The notes under the pieces were generated by a model. That model made no database searches. It was not told where the DNA came from and saw nothing but the letters and a program-made list of their open reading frames with translations. Both the position numbers and the translations under genes were made by a program. A DNA stretch of 56,117 bases from Nitrososphaerota archaeon (lineage in GTDB: Archaea > Thermoproteota > Nitrososphaeria > Nitrososphaerales > Nitrosopumilaceae), in NCBI GenBank assembly GCA_028867675.1, contig JAGWGA010000008.1, positions 1 to 56,117 of the forward strand. The letters are read 5' to 3'. Position 1 is the first letter of the stretch, and each line of letters begins with the position of its first letter. Shown one piece after another: positions 25,274 to 34,496 of the stretch.

Positions 25274-26530
25274 TTGCCAATTCCGATTAATACGGGTGAT
25301 ACAGCGTGGCTTATGATCGCATCTAGCCTTGTATTACTTATGATTCCTGCATTGGGGATGTTTGAAGCAGGACTTCTAAGGCAAAAGAATGCAGTTTCAG
25401 TTTTCATGCAGATCTTCTTTGGACTTGCATTGCTTAGCGTGATGTGGTTTACTGTTGGATTTAGTCTAACATTTGGTCCTGATACTGGTGAAGGGCTAAC
25501 CGGAAATATGGATTGGAGATTTCTCAAAGGCGTATCTCAGAATGTAGGATTACATTATGCTCCAACAGTACCAGGAGTTTCATTTGCAATGTTCCAGATG
25601 ATGTTTGCAGTAATTACACCATTAATCATTACCGGTGCTATTGCAGAGAGGATGAAGTTCTCTGCATATGTTTTGTTTATCGTAGCTTGGAGTGCACTGA
25701 TTTACTATCCTCTTGTCCACTGGATTTGGGGAGAAGGATGGTTACACAAACTTGGTGTTGCAGACTTTGCAGGAGGTATGATAATTCACACTACAACAGG
25801 TGTTGGTGGAATTGCCGCTGCATTGGTACTTGGTAGAAGACTTGGATTTGGTCCTGGAATAATGGTGCCACATAATATTCCTCTTGCTGTTCTTGGGTCT
25901 TCATTAATTTGGCTTGGATGGTTTGGATTTAATGCTGGAAGTGCGTATTCTGCAGGTTCTCTCTCAGGTGTTACAATAGTTAATACGCAAATGGCATCAG
26001 CCGTTTCAGCTCTAATCTGGGTTACAGTATTTTGGCTAAGGACTAGGAAATCCAGTGTTATAGCAGCAATCAACGGTGCAGTTGCAGGTCTTGCAGGAAT
26101 TACTGCGGCTTCTGGATATGTCAGTGTGGAATATGCTGTGGTAATTGGAATAATTGTAGGCTTTGCATCATCGTTAATGGTTCCAGTATTCAAAGAAAAA
26201 TTAAAGATAGATGATGCTCTTGATATTGGAGCAGTTCATGGAGTTTCGGGAATTATTGGCTCATTATTGGTAGGTGTATTTGCAAATGATGCAGTTAATC
26301 ACCTTGGAGTAAACGGCTGGTTATTTGGAAATCCGGGTCAGCTTGGAGCCCAAGCAATTGGAGTCAGTATTGCAGTATTGATGGGATTTGGAGGTACTTG
26401 GCTAATTCTAAAAATTATCAAGTCTTTGATTCCAATTAGAGTGTCACCAGAGGTAGAAGAAGCCGGATTGGATATTGAGGAACACGCAGAACGAGCATAT
26501 TCTGACGAAGAAGAATATGGTAAACTCTAG
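25274..26530 (+). CDS. amt: Ammonium transporter Amt
   Basis: A 418-residue transporter with about 11 membrane helices, starting at TTG. Signature parts are DTAWLMIASSLVLLMIPALGMFEAGL at the start, DFAGGMIIHTTTGVGG with the pore Asp and first His, and GAVHGVSGIIGS with the second pore His. The twin-His pore of AmtB is therefore kept. It imports ammonium, the energy substrate and nitrogen source of ammonia-oxidising archaea. The C-terminal cytosolic tail is acidic (VEEAGLDIEEHAE). The end overlaps the next small zinc-finger gene by 14 bases, suggesting coupled expression. No GlnK gene is adjacent. Confidence 0.96.
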   Translation: MPIPINTGDTAWLMIASSLVLLMIPALGMFEAGLLRQKNAVSVFMQIFFGLALLSVMWFTVGFSLTFGPDTGEGLTGNMDWRFLKGVSQNVGLHYAPTVPGVSFAMFQMMFAVITPLIITGAIAERMKFSAYVLFIVAWSALIYYPLVHWIWGEGWLHKLGVADFAGGMIIHTTTGVGGIAAALVLGRRLGFGPGIMVPHNIPLAVLGSSLIWLGWFGFNAGSAYSAGSLSGVTIVNTQMASAVSALIWVTVFWLRTRKSSVIAAINGAVAGLAGITAASGYVSVEYAVVIGIIVGFASSLMVPVFKEKLKIDDALDIGAVHGVSGIIGSLLVGVFANDAVNHLGVNGWLFGNPGQLGAQAIGVSIAVLMGFGGTWLILKIIKSLIPIRVSPEVEEAGLDIEEHAERAYSDEEEYGKL

Positions 26531-26735
26531 TGTTGATAATCTAGAATATCTTAAAATACAAAATTCATCACTGGATTACATGGCTGGTTTTGAAAAGGAT
26601 TGTCCTGTATGCAAGAAAAAATTCACCAGTCTTTTAGAGTACACCAATCACATTGGTATTGATCACAAGGACATATCTCCTGAACAAATATTGAAAATGA
26701 ATACGGAACAAAAATGGACATTTTCAAACAAATAA
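26517..26735 (+). CDS. C2H2-type zinc finger small protein
   Basis: A 72-residue protein. The start is the ATG at 26517; a GTG-like in-frame extension to 26475 lies in the amt gene and is not needed. One C2H2 finger is visible: CPVC, then 12 residues including FTSLLEYTN, then His and His in HIGIDH, followed by ISPEQ. Archaeal proteins of this kind are thought to bind nucleic acid or proteins. It overlaps amt by 14 bases, so it is likely co-translated with it and may be linked to ammonium-related control. Confidence 0.78.
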   Translation: MVNSSVDNLEYLKIQNSSLDYMAGFEKDCPVCKKKFTSLLEYTNHIGIDHKDISPEQILKMNTEQKWTFSNK

Positions 26736-26818
26736 TATTCTGATGTGCAGACATAGCTGAGATCTTTTTCAGGGCTATGTTATAATATGGCTATCAAAAA
26801 GGAAATAATGAAAGACTC

Positions 26819-27628
26819 TTGGTAAATATTTTGTATTCTGTTATAGTTGGAATAGTTCAGGGCGTAGCAGAATGGTTGCCTATTAGCAGCAAGACCCAAG
26901 TCCTTCTAGTTTCTAATGCTTTGTTTGCATTACCTTTGGCAGTAGCTTATGCATTTGGTTTGTTCATGGAAATAGGTTCCGTGGGCTCTGCTCTCATTTA
27001 TTTTAGAAAAGATGTTTTTTCCCTGTTTAAAAACAGAAAACTCTTGATGTATCTTTTAGTAGTGACTATAGTTACCGCACTGATAGGTGCACCAATTTAT
27101 CTTATGGTTGAACGCACCCTGCAAGGATCTTACAACGTGGGAATTCCAATGTTGATTTTAGGTGCAGTGTTGATATCTAACGGTTTTTACATCAGACGTT
27201 CTAGAACTAATCCAAAAATTGTTAATCTTGAGAACATGACATTGAAACATTATGTTATAGTAGGCATAGCACAAGGAATTGCAGCTCTTCCAGGTGTGAG
27301 CAGGTCTGGAATGACAACTTCGACAATGTTACTAATGGGTGTCAAACCAGATGTTGCTTTTAGACTCTCATTTCTTGCATACATTCCTGCAGCAATTGGT
27401 GCGTTCATGATTACTGTTTTGTTTAGCAAAACAGAGGTAAAATCTGCAGTAGCAACTATTGATTCAACTGGAATAATGATAGCAATCGCATCATCAGTCA
27501 TAATTGGATTACTTGTTATATCTTCTCTTCTAAAAATTGCAAAGAGCAACAAAATATACCTAATTAATTTCATACTTGGAGCAATAGCTCTTACAATAGG
27601 TACTATTACCACAATAAAATTTGGCTAG
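26819..27628 (+). CDS. uppP: Undecaprenyl/dolichyl-diphosphatase UppP (BacA family)
   Basis: A 269-residue membrane protein with about eight helices, starting at TTG. Both catalytic loops of the family are present: GIVQGVAEWLPISSKTQ near residue 11 and GIAQGIAALPGVSRSG near residue 150. Family members remove a phosphate from polyprenyl diphosphate to recycle the lipid carrier for glycan building. In archaea the carrier is dolichol-like, used for S-layer and other N-glycosylation; this suits the many surface glycoprotein candidates here. A short AT-rich stretch precedes it. Confidence 0.93.
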   Translation: MVNILYSVIVGIVQGVAEWLPISSKTQVLLVSNALFALPLAVAYAFGLFMEIGSVGSALIYFRKDVFSLFKNRKLLMYLLVVTIVTALIGAPIYLMVERTLQGSYNVGIPMLILGAVLISNGFYIRRSRTNPKIVNLENMTLKHYVIVGIAQGIAALPGVSRSGMTTSTMLLMGVKPDVAFRLSFLAYIPAAIGAFMITVLFSKTEVKSAVATIDSTGIMIAIASSVIIGLLVISSLLKIAKSNKIYLINFILGAIALTIGTITTIKFG

Positions 27629-27650
27629 AGTTTCTTTAACTTCAAAAGTC

Positions 27651-28007
27651 CTATTTTGACTCGTCTTCTGATTTCTTTAATAATGCATCAATTTTTTTAT
27701 TGATTTCCTGTATTGCATCAAATGAAGACTCGTGTTTGTCATCAAAATCTTCAAGTTTCTTTAAAATATCTGTGTGATTCTCCTCCAGATCTTTAATTCG
27801 ACCTAAAATGTGGTCTTGCTTGATTGACGTGTATTTTTGTCTGTTGTAAATCCACCAGCTGACAATTGCTCCAATTACTGCGCCACCAACAATTCCAAGG
27901 TACGTGGAACTGGCATTAGTCATGTCAACACAATTCTTGGAAATCTCTGGCATACATCCCCAAATGTCTAAGACAAAAGGTATTGTCATGATATCTAGAA
28001 AGACCAT
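27651..28007 (-). CDS. Small membrane protein with coiled-coil tail
   Basis: A 118-residue protein with one strong membrane segment at about 36-54 (YLGIVGGAVIGAIVSWWIY). The remainder (LGRIKDLEENHTDILKKLEDF) is a charged coiled coil of about 50 residues in the cytoplasm. Two cysteines lie outside near the start. The family is unrecognised. It is convergent with uppP. Confidence 0.7.
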   Translation of the reverse strand: MVFLDIMTIPFVLDIWGCMPEISKNCVDMTNASSTYLGIVGGAVIGAIVSWWIYNRQKYTSIKQDHILGRIKDLEENHTDILKKLEDFDDKHESSFDAIQEINKKIDALLKKSEDESK

Positions 28008-28110
28008 TCATGTTATTTTTACATTGTCTATGAGTATCAATTAACGAGATGGTAAAATAGTGTACTCAAAAATTATGAAATTATGATTTGTTTGTTTTTT
28101 TATGATTGTG

Positions 28111-28395
28111 CTAATTGATTTTATCTAAAAATTCAACTATTGGTTTTTGATATGAAAAATCCTTTAGATAATCGCTTACGGATTTTACTATTTTTGGATA
28201 TGATTTACCAAATAGGCTTTTGAGCACTTTTACAAGATATTCTGGATGAGTGTAGCAATCAGACAGGCTACTATTGTACTCTTTTCGTAGCTTTGTCTGG
28301 ACTTTTTCTAATATACTCTTGTCCATTTGTAATAGCGTATGTTCGATAGCCAATACTATGACTATTTTATGCTCATTGCTGATGATGCTCATCAT
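28111..28395 (-). CDS. Small hypothetical helical protein
   Basis: A 94-residue soluble helical protein (LLQMDKSILEKVQTKL, then SDCYTHPEYLVKVLKSLFG). It is not recognised but looks coding, with a consistent frame and a two-methionine start at 28395. No motif of known function is seen. It is alone between a membrane protein and the HTH gene on the other strand. Confidence 0.62.
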   Translation of the reverse strand: MMSIISNEHKIVIVLAIEHTLLQMDKSILEKVQTKLRKEYNSSLSDCYTHPEYLVKVLKSLFGKSYPKIVKSVSDYLKDFSYQKPIVEFLDKIN

Positions 28396-28577
28396 TTTCT
28401 TTCCTTTGATATTGCTTGAAAAGAGTATGGCAAAAGTGTAGGATCATCGTTTCCAATTTGGTATTGATCCATGATTTACATGGCCATAATTTTGAAAATT
28501 GAGGTAAATGATGCTATGATCGCAAAATAAGAGTTGCGTAGGATTGTTTAGTCAAGAATATTGTTCAATTATATGGA

Positions 28578-29315
28578 ATGATGATGATTATCCAAATGAT
28601 GGCTGATAGCGATGATATTTCTGATTTTCTAGTAAAAGCACAAGAGCATATTGAGGTAATCAGTACTGAAGATGAAAGAATAAAGATCATTGGAGAAGAA
28701 CTTGCAAATGATACCGGGAGAGCAATATTTGGAAAAATATCTCAAGGTGTGGCAAGTATAAATGATCTGGCTAAATCCCTCAATATTTCATTACCCCTTG
28801 TTAATTGGCATATTAACAGATTACTTGATGTGGGATTGATTAAAATTGAAAAGATTGAGCTTAGCTCCAAAAATAAACAAATGAAGTATTATGGTCCAGT
28901 AAAAACTGCATTTGTAATTGTACCTCCAGGAAATCCATCTGAAAACAATGTATCAAAATCTAAAAAAGACGCAATATTTTTACAATTGCGCCATTATCTG
29001 GCAAGCATTACCGCATTTGTCATAACTAGTTCTACAATTTATCTTATGGAGAAAAATCAAATGGTAAATCAAAATATTCCTGAAATTGCAAGTAAGAGTA
29101 TTCCACATACAACTTCCTCGTTACGTGCAGCTGCCCCAATGTTGCAATCTACAACAACTGTACCTACTCAAATTACTCCTGAACCCTCAGGTTTGTTGAC
29201 AGAACCTTTGATGGTTTTGATTGCAGTCTTGGGTGCAACTGCGGCATTCTTTGGGGTGTTGCTTGGAATTAGAATATTTAGAAAATTTGAGAAAATAAAA
29301 AATAGTGTAAAATAA
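28578..29315 (+). CDS. Membrane-bound winged-helix regulator
   Basis: A 245-residue protein with an ArsR-like winged helix in residues 40-115 (AIFGKISQGVASINDLAKSL, then LVNWHINRLLDVGL), followed by two membrane segments at about 140-156 and 210-230. Cytoplasmic DNA-binding and a membrane anchor would let it react to an envelope signal. A TATA-like box at about 28571 suits a leaderless start at the ATG ATG pair, 28596 or 28599, rather than 28578. I have listed the longest frame. The region between the two TM segments is proline- and threonine-rich and probably outside. Confidence 0.8.
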   Translation: MMMIIQMMADSDDISDFLVKAQEHIEVISTEDERIKIIGEELANDTGRAIFGKISQGVASINDLAKSLNISLPLVNWHINRLLDVGLIKIEKIELSSKNKQMKYYGPVKTAFVIVPPGNPSENNVSKSKKDAIFLQLRHYLASITAFVITSSTIYLMEKNQMVNQNIPEIASKSIPHTTSSLRAAAPMLQSTTTVPTQITPEPSGLLTEPLMVLIAVLGATAAFFGVLLGIRIFRKFEKIKNSVK

Positions 29316-29439
29316 TACTTTTGTCAAATTTTGATAAAAAATACATCATATTGATTACTATAATCTAAATTTTTTAAAAAAGTTAAGTTAAAACCGAATT
29401 TAATCAAAGCCTATAAACTCTGTTAATATTATACTGTTC

Positions 29440-30225
29440 ATGACTCAGAAAAAAACAATACTTGCAACAATTGCTGCGATTCTAATCGTTTCAACTGCGA
29501 TATTTGCAAGCTTGGAAATTTCTCAAAAAGATGCCTATGGACAACAGATTAATGTAATTCCTGCATCACGTGAAAGAACAATATCAGTAACGGGTTCAGC
29601 AACTACGTCTGTATTGCCAGATTTGGTTACAGTCCAATTCGGTGTTGATACTGAAGCAAAGACTGCACAAGATGCAATCAGTACGAATTCACAGATGATG
29701 AATTCTATTGTTAGTGCAGTTGAAAACAGTGGGATAAGTAAAGATGAGATTAGCACATCAGGCTTCTCAATCTATCCAGTATACAATGACTCTGTACCTG
29801 ATCCGACAATTGGCATACACAAGAGTATTCTAACGGGATATAGAGCTTCAAATACATTGTATGTCAAGACTACAAAATTGGACTTGGCTGGTACTGTAAT
29901 TGATGCAGCAGTTGGGGCCGGAGCAAATAGAGTAGACAATGTATCATTTTCACTCTCTCCTACAAAACAACAAATCTTACAAGATGACTTGTTAGGAAAA
30001 GCAGTCCTCAATGCAAAATCTCGTGCAGAAAAAGCATTGGATCCATTAGGCCAAAAAATAATTGGTGTAAAGATGGTAAATCTGTCTGAATTCAATGCCC
30101 CACCACCAGGTCCAATGTACTATGGTGCAATGGCAAGCAGTATGGACAAATCCACACCAATATTTACTTCAAACCAAGATGTAACAACTACTGCAAGTGT
30201 AACCTTCTTAATTGGGGATCAGTAG
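29440..30225 (+). CDS. Exported SIMPL-domain protein
   Basis: A 261-residue secreted protein with a signal peptide (residues 1-33, cleavage near AYGQ). The SIMPL (DUF541) domain starts at about residue 46 with ISVTGSATTSVLPDLVTVQFGV and has the usual KAVLNAKSRAEKAL and LGQKI segments. SIMPL proteins of bacteria form oligomers in the envelope; the function in archaea is unknown. A TATA box (CCTATAAACTC, centre about 29414) is 26 bases upstream of the ATG. The gene is monocistronic. Confidence 0.92.
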   Translation: MTQKKTILATIAAILIVSTAIFASLEISQKDAYGQQINVIPASRERTISVTGSATTSVLPDLVTVQFGVDTEAKTAQDAISTNSQMMNSIVSAVENSGISKDEISTSGFSIYPVYNDSVPDPTIGIHKSILTGYRASNTLYVKTTKLDLAGTVIDAAVGAGANRVDNVSFSLSPTKQQILQDDLLGKAVLNAKSRAEKALDPLGQKIIGVKMVNLSEFNAPPPGPMYYGAMASSMDKSTPIFTSNQDVTTTASVTFLIGDQ

Positions 30226-30454
30226 TTTTACATTTTTTATTTTTATTCAATATACTATCTCCAAAAACAAAATGGCAACTGCTGAGATCAAAGAAATTGT
30301 ATCAAAGATTCTCTAAACAGTAGTCATAAAAATTATCAAATATGGCTTAAAACATCTGTGTTATAATACGATAAAATGAAAATTTTGAATTAAATATGTG
30401 ATAATTAAAACATATGATGAAAAATTTCATATATAATGAGCACGTAATATTTGA

Positions 30455-30685
30455 GTGGAAAAAGCATATGTCGTGATTAACTGTGAATTGGGAGCAGAGG
30501 GCGCAATAATTGAGGAGGCAAAATCTATTGATTGCGTAAAAGAAGCAATGGGTGTATTTGGTAACTATGACATCATACTCAAACTCGAAGGTCCAAATGT
30601 TGATGCAATTAGTGAGACAATTGCAAAAAAAATACGCAAACTTGAAAAAGTAAACTGTACTACAACTTTGATGTGCGCTAACTAA
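30455..30685 (+). CDS. Stand-alone RAM domain protein (Lrp/AsnC effector domain)
   Basis: A 76-residue protein, start GTG, that is essentially one RAM domain. It reads EKAYVVINCELGAEGAII, a helix, then AMGVFGNYDIILKLEGPN, with the GxYD effector motif, and finally VNCTTTLMCAN. No DNA-binding part is present. It is the second such protein in the window (first at 6565-6858) and the shorter form. It may bind amino acids and pair with Lrp proteins encoded elsewhere. Before it is a 230-base AT-rich gap with a TATA-like CATATATAATG. Confidence 0.88.
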   Translation: MEKAYVVINCELGAEGAIIEEAKSIDCVKEAMGVFGNYDIILKLEGPNVDAISETIAKKIRKLEKVNCTTTLMCAN

Positions 30686-30785
30686 TGTCTTCAAGGACAT
30701 AGAAAAAAATTAAAGCGCTTGGTTATTTTTGAATCTGATAAATATACTAAATGCATTTTAACCTGTAACTCGTATTTTACCCATA

Positions 30786-31736
30786 ATGGAAATAATGGGA
30801 AGGGGTCCTATTCAACTAATTCAAGAAATGCCCTATTACTTTCATATATTTAGCAAATTTGCAGGGTACAAATTATTTCATAGAAAAAGTCCATTGTATG
30901 GTTCTGCTGATATAATCAATGTGTGCAACTTGCACTGTACTCACTGTTATTGGTGGTTAAATCGAAAAGAAAATGAGGAACTGACTTTAGAACAATGGCA
31001 AAAAGTAATAGATGAAAAATTCAAGAAAAAACATGTCTTTATAATCACTCTAGTTGGGGGTGAGCCTACTCTTAGGCCTGAAGTAATAGATTTGTTTGTA
31101 AAACAATTCCCAAAAAGAATCTGTATTGTAACTAATGGCACCCTGCCACTGAAAAAAATCAAAAATCTTTACTTTTATTGGATCTCAATAGATGGCACAA
31201 AAGAAGTTCATGACAAAATACGCGGAACTGGTTCGTGGGATAAAACAAGAAAACATGTCCTAGATTATGTACAAACTAATGGTGAAAAAGCATGGAAAGA
31301 TATCTGGATTACCATGACAATCAATTCTCAAAATTATCATACTGTAAAAGATGTAATGGAAGAGTGGCATGACCATGCCAATAAAATTGGATTTCAGTTT
31401 CATACTCCATTTATGAAAAATGACCCTCTCTGGCTATCGTTTGGCCCTGAGAGGACAAAGGTAGTTGATGATATCATATTGGCAAGAGACAAGTTTGATG
31501 ATGACTATATCATAAATCCGGACAGTCAGCTCGAACTTATGAAGAAAAATTGGGGTGGAAAAGGCACTGTTCCTATAGATTGTCCCACCTGGGCAATTAT
31601 CTCAGTTGATCACATGGGACGAGAAAAGAAACCTTGCTGTATAGGCAGCGCCGAGAGTTCTGCAATGAAACCAATATGTGAAGAATGTGGTCTTGGTTGC
31701 TATTCTGTTCTGGTCGGATATGGAATGAAGGGATAA
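30786..31736 (+). CDS. Radical SAM protein
   Basis: A 316-residue radical SAM enzyme. The iron-sulfur motif CNLHCTHC has Cys47, Cys51 and Cys54 in CxxxCxxC order, and the GGEPTLRPE SAM-binding loop follows. Residues 116-125 (WISIDGTKEV) fit the next barrel strand. The C-terminus has more cysteines (CCIG, CEECGLGC), as in proteins with an additional cluster. Its layout resembles the SPASM or HpnH-type group, so the substrate could be a lipid, peptide or cofactor. The start is at the first ATG; a second one three codons later is possible. Confidence 0.88.
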   Translation: MEIMGRGPIQLIQEMPYYFHIFSKFAGYKLFHRKSPLYGSADIINVCNLHCTHCYWWLNRKENEELTLEQWQKVIDEKFKKKHVFIITLVGGEPTLRPEVIDLFVKQFPKRICIVTNGTLPLKKIKNLYFYWISIDGTKEVHDKIRGTGSWDKTRKHVLDYVQTNGEKAWKDIWITMTINSQNYHTVKDVMEEWHDHANKIGFQFHTPFMKNDPLWLSFGPERTKVVDDIILARDKFDDDYIINPDSQLELMKKNWGGKGTVPIDCPTWAIISVDHMGREKKPCCIGSAESSAMKPICEECGLGCYSVLVGYGMKG

Positions 31737-31737
31737 A

Positions 31738-33114
31738 CTAAATTCTATAATTCTTTCTTGGAAGAATTCTTGTCAGTATAATTGTAAATGAAAAAATTAA
31801 CAAAAGTACTAGAATTGAGGTATAAGGAAACTCTGGAACAACAGGTGGACTTGATACAACTCCTGGAAACTCTGACTCGGCAAAGCTGTTTCCATTTAGA
31901 TTCTCAAATGCTATAGTTATTGGCCCTGTATAGTTTGCTGGCATTGGGACACTTACTATGCTTGCAGAACCATCACTATTTGTTTGTCCACTGGTATGAA
32001 AGACCGAACCCATCTTTCCTGCAATTATAGAAAAGTCATAGCCTATCGAGTCTACTGTCTTGTTGATTAGATATGGATCTAAGACCTGAAATCTAAACTT
32101 TGTTGTAGTACCTGGTAGAATCTTTGGCGGATCCCAGCTTAGACTTACCTTGTACTGGGCATTTCTTGTATATTGTATAATTGGAAATCCTGTTTCATTA
32201 CTGGGCGATACTGTAAAGTCCATCTCTTGTTTTTGATTTTGTTGCATCTTTGCAACATTTGCTAAATCCTGCTTGTATAGTATCAAATGAACAATTCTCT
32301 CATCTGATGAATAATCATCGATGCTAATTGCTTTATCGTTTAATTTAACTCCATTAACCTGAGCATCATACTTTGTAACAATAAAATCACTAAATGTTCT
32401 TGGTATCTTGATTTCTTGGTGAACTACTGATACTTGCTTTACGTTATCGTCTGACCAATCAAATGGCATAGAAAAACTCATTACTTGTTTGTTTGAATCA
32501 TACTGGAAATTACCTATCTTATCATAAAATGCAATTATGGTGACATTTTGTTTTCCATACTGATTGTCATATGTCTGATAATACTTTGTTTCTGGAATGG
32601 ATATTGCGGCATTGTATGATTTGCTTACTTGGTTGTCATATGAGCCCATAGTAAGTATCTCGATTTTGAATCGATACAATCCACCTTCGTTAAAAATTGG
32701 ACCCTTTACATCATAGCTACCACTATGTGAGCCTGTAATGCCTGAAAGAATTCCTCCTGTTTCATCAACTGAAATATCTCCTGAGGGTTCGGGTGTCATA
32801 TTTATGAGGAAATTTCCATTATCGCTTTTGAAAATGTGACCAAAAAGAGAGTTGTCATCTTTGAATGCGGCAATTGAAAGCGTGACTCCTGGAATTGGTT
32901 GCTGACTATTTACATCTAATAGGGCAAAGTTGACTTGAGTCCCTACATGAAAGTTGTCAATTAAAAATGGCGATGAATTTATGGATAAAGTCACATTTCT
33001 ATTTCCAATTATTGATGGAGGGAGGGTCTCACTTGCTAAACCATCCCCATAAGCTGGTATTACTACAAAGCTTACTAGAACAAAAAATGCTACAATGAAT
33101 TTTAATCCCTTCAA
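31738..33114 (-). CDS. Large PEF-CTERM surface protein
   Basis: A 458-residue exported protein, starting at TTG. Residues 1-23 are a signal peptide (VIPAYG). Mature domains are beta-rich: a first domain to residue 150 with VTLSINSSPF, a middle part with VQVNGVKLNDKAIS-like strands, and an Ig-like domain near 340-410 (LSWDPPKILPGTTTKFRFQV). The end reads VVPEFPYTSILVLL, a membrane segment and a basic KNY tail, the archaeosortase-type signal. The protein is presumably anchored on the surface. It is convergent with the radical SAM gene at one base spacing. Confidence 0.85.
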   Translation of the reverse strand: MKGLKFIVAFFVLVSFVVIPAYGDGLASETLPPSIIGNRNVTLSINSSPFLIDNFHVGTQVNFALLDVNSQQPIPGVTLSIAAFKDDNSLFGHIFKSDNGNFLINMTPEPSGDISVDETGGILSGITGSHSGSYDVKGPIFNEGGLYRFKIEILTMGSYDNQVSKSYNAAISIPETKYYQTYDNQYGKQNVTIIAFYDKIGNFQYDSNKQVMSFSMPFDWSDDNVKQVSVVHQEIKIPRTFSDFIVTKYDAQVNGVKLNDKAISIDDYSSDERIVHLILYKQDLANVAKMQQNQKQEMDFTVSPSNETGFPIIQYTRNAQYKVSLSWDPPKILPGTTTKFRFQVLDPYLINKTVDSIGYDFSIIAGKMGSVFHTSGQTNSDGSASIVSVPMPANYTGPITIAFENLNGNSFAESEFPGVVSSPPVVPEFPYTSILVLLLIFSFTIILTRILPRKNYRI

Positions 33115-33177
33115 TTTGATTACCTACTCCAACTGTAATTATAGAAGCATGAAAACGTATCTCTACTCATGTTCATT

Positions 33178-33435
33178 TCAAGTTTTATTTGCTTTTCTTG
33201 TACTTTTTCTATCTATGAAAAAGACAAATATGCCTATTACAAAAATAATGATACCTATTTTTCCAAGTAGTAATAGAGAATTACTCCACCATACTAGATG
33301 ATAATTTGTATCTGCTACTAGGCTTGAATGTGTTGGATTATTTGTAACTATTAGGTTAAGTATGGAATTTCCAAAAAAATTTCCTACTATGAATAAAATC
33401 ACACCGCTGAGTAATATCGCATAGCTTCGTTGCAT
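33178..33435 (-). CDS. Small two-TM membrane protein
   Basis: An 85-residue membrane protein with hydrophobic segments at about 6-24 and 52-74 and a basic tail (DRKSTRKANKT). The short loop between them faces outside. I do not recognise it. It has its own start ATG with a TATA-like stretch upstream and is separated from its neighbours by 64 and 95 bases. Confidence 0.65.
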   Translation of the reverse strand: MQRSYAILLSGVILFIVGNFFGNSILNLIVTNNPTHSSLVADTNYHLVWWSNSLLLLGKIGIIIFVIGIFVFFIDRKSTRKANKT

Positions 33436-33529
33436 TTTATTTCCTATAAATTATCAAGTTGCGGTTAGAGACATAAATGTGATGATGTGGACTATAATTA
33501 TACGCTAATTTTTGATATGAATTCAATTT

Positions 33530-34027
33530 CTATAGATTTGAGAAAATATCTGCAAAATTGTATGCAGTTCTTTCAAGTATGAGCGGATTGTATTTTTGAA
33601 TTATCTCGTTTACCATACATTCATTTTTCAAAAAGTATAAGCGCTTTGACTCTATTATTCTGATTTCTATTATTTTATCTTCAACAAGTTTCCCAAGGAA
33701 TGTAGAAACAGTAGAAGGAGATTTTCTAACTTTTAGAACTATTTCATTAAATGAAAGTGTCTTGCCACCAAGTAGAGATAACAGGATATGTTTTTGGGTG
33801 TCTCGCCTAAGGCTTGAAATTAGGTTTGATTCATCCTCTGTAACACAGAGGGGGTAGAATCTAGTCTCACCTGACTTTCTATCTATTTTTATACTACCGT
33901 TTTCTTCTAACTTTCTAACATGATAACTCATGACCCCATTTTTCAATCCTGTCTTCCTCATTATTTCTCTAAATTTTATTCCTGGATTTTTTTCAATGAT
34001 GTTTGTGATTTCAAAACTTCTATCCAT
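33530..34027 (-). CDS. Two-domain winged-helix transcription regulator
   Basis: A 165-residue regulator with two winged helix domains. The first (ITNIIEKNPGIKFREIMRKT, then VMSYHVRKLEENG) is at the N-terminus, and the second (HILLSLLGGKTLSFNEIVLK, then STVSTFLGKLVEDK) is in the C-terminal half. The ATG at 34027 is chosen because it lies just after the stop of the upstream gene and behind a strong ribosome site (AGGAGAG). The longer frame from 34048 would overlap that gene by 20 bases. It is co-transcribed with the membrane protein upstream. Confidence 0.87.
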   Translation of the reverse strand: MDRSFEITNIIEKNPGIKFREIMRKTGLKNGVMSYHVRKLEENGSIKIDRKSGETRFYPLCVTEDESNLISSLRRDTQKHILLSLLGGKTLSFNEIVLKVRKSPSTVSTFLGKLVEDKIIEIRIIESKRLYFLKNECMVNEIIQKYNPLILERTAYNFADIFSNL

Positions 34028-34028
34028 C

Positions 34029-34421
34029 TTAATCTCTCCTAAAAACACTTAGTGCAAACATGCCTAATGTACATAATGCAAGAAGGTGTCCTATCTCATC
34101 AGCTGATACTGCACCAAGATAGTATGTATACTGCCATGCTGCATCAATTACTGAAAATACTTCTGATACTGCAAATAATGCAAATGCTATCATTGTAAAC
34201 AATAATCTTCTAGTTCTAATTCGTGTATATGCCAGCGCTGAAATTATTGTAAGAAAACTAGCAATTGAAACTCCGCTAAGGTGTAATAGTATGTGGAAAA
34301 CTTGGAATTTGTGAAATACATGTGGTAGTATAACTGGTATTGCCAAAATTCCGATTACAGAAAAAATAACAACTGCAAAGATCTTTGGTCTGTTTTCTAA
34401 AAGTTGACCCTCTCTTAACAT
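34029..34421 (-). CDS. Four-TM membrane protein paired with an HTH regulator
   Basis: A 130-residue membrane protein with four segments (about 12-30, 42-62, 70-88 and 104-123) and a short basic end. Several histidines lie near the membrane face (HVFHKFQVFHILLH). It is not recognised. Its stop codon is one base before the start of the winged-helix gene, so the pair probably works together, for instance as a sensor and its regulator. It is 75 bases downstream of the CopC-CopD gene on the same strand. Confidence 0.72.
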   Translation of the reverse strand: MLREGQLLENRPKIFAVVIFSVIGILAIPVILPHVFHKFQVFHILLHLSGVSIASFLTIISALAYTRIRTRRLLFTMIAFALFAVSEVFSVIDAAWQYTYYLGAVSADEIGHLLALCTLGMFALSVFRRD

Positions 34422-34496
34422 AGAAATTTTATGTCATTTAGAAATTTAAACGAACTGGTACAATCATAGAACAGAATTATAGTTTTTTGAAAATAT

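Noticed and set aside
25786-26193. Long open frame on the minus strand inside amt
   Set aside because: It is antisense to a highly conserved transporter and has no recognisable domain; codon bias of amt explains it.
30272-30316. 14-codon frame (MATAEIKEIVSKIL)
   Set aside because: Too short and with no support; it may be a remnant.
30347-30700. Open frame on the minus strand over the RAM gene
   Set aside because: It is Cys- and Phe-rich antisense translation of a clear RAM domain.
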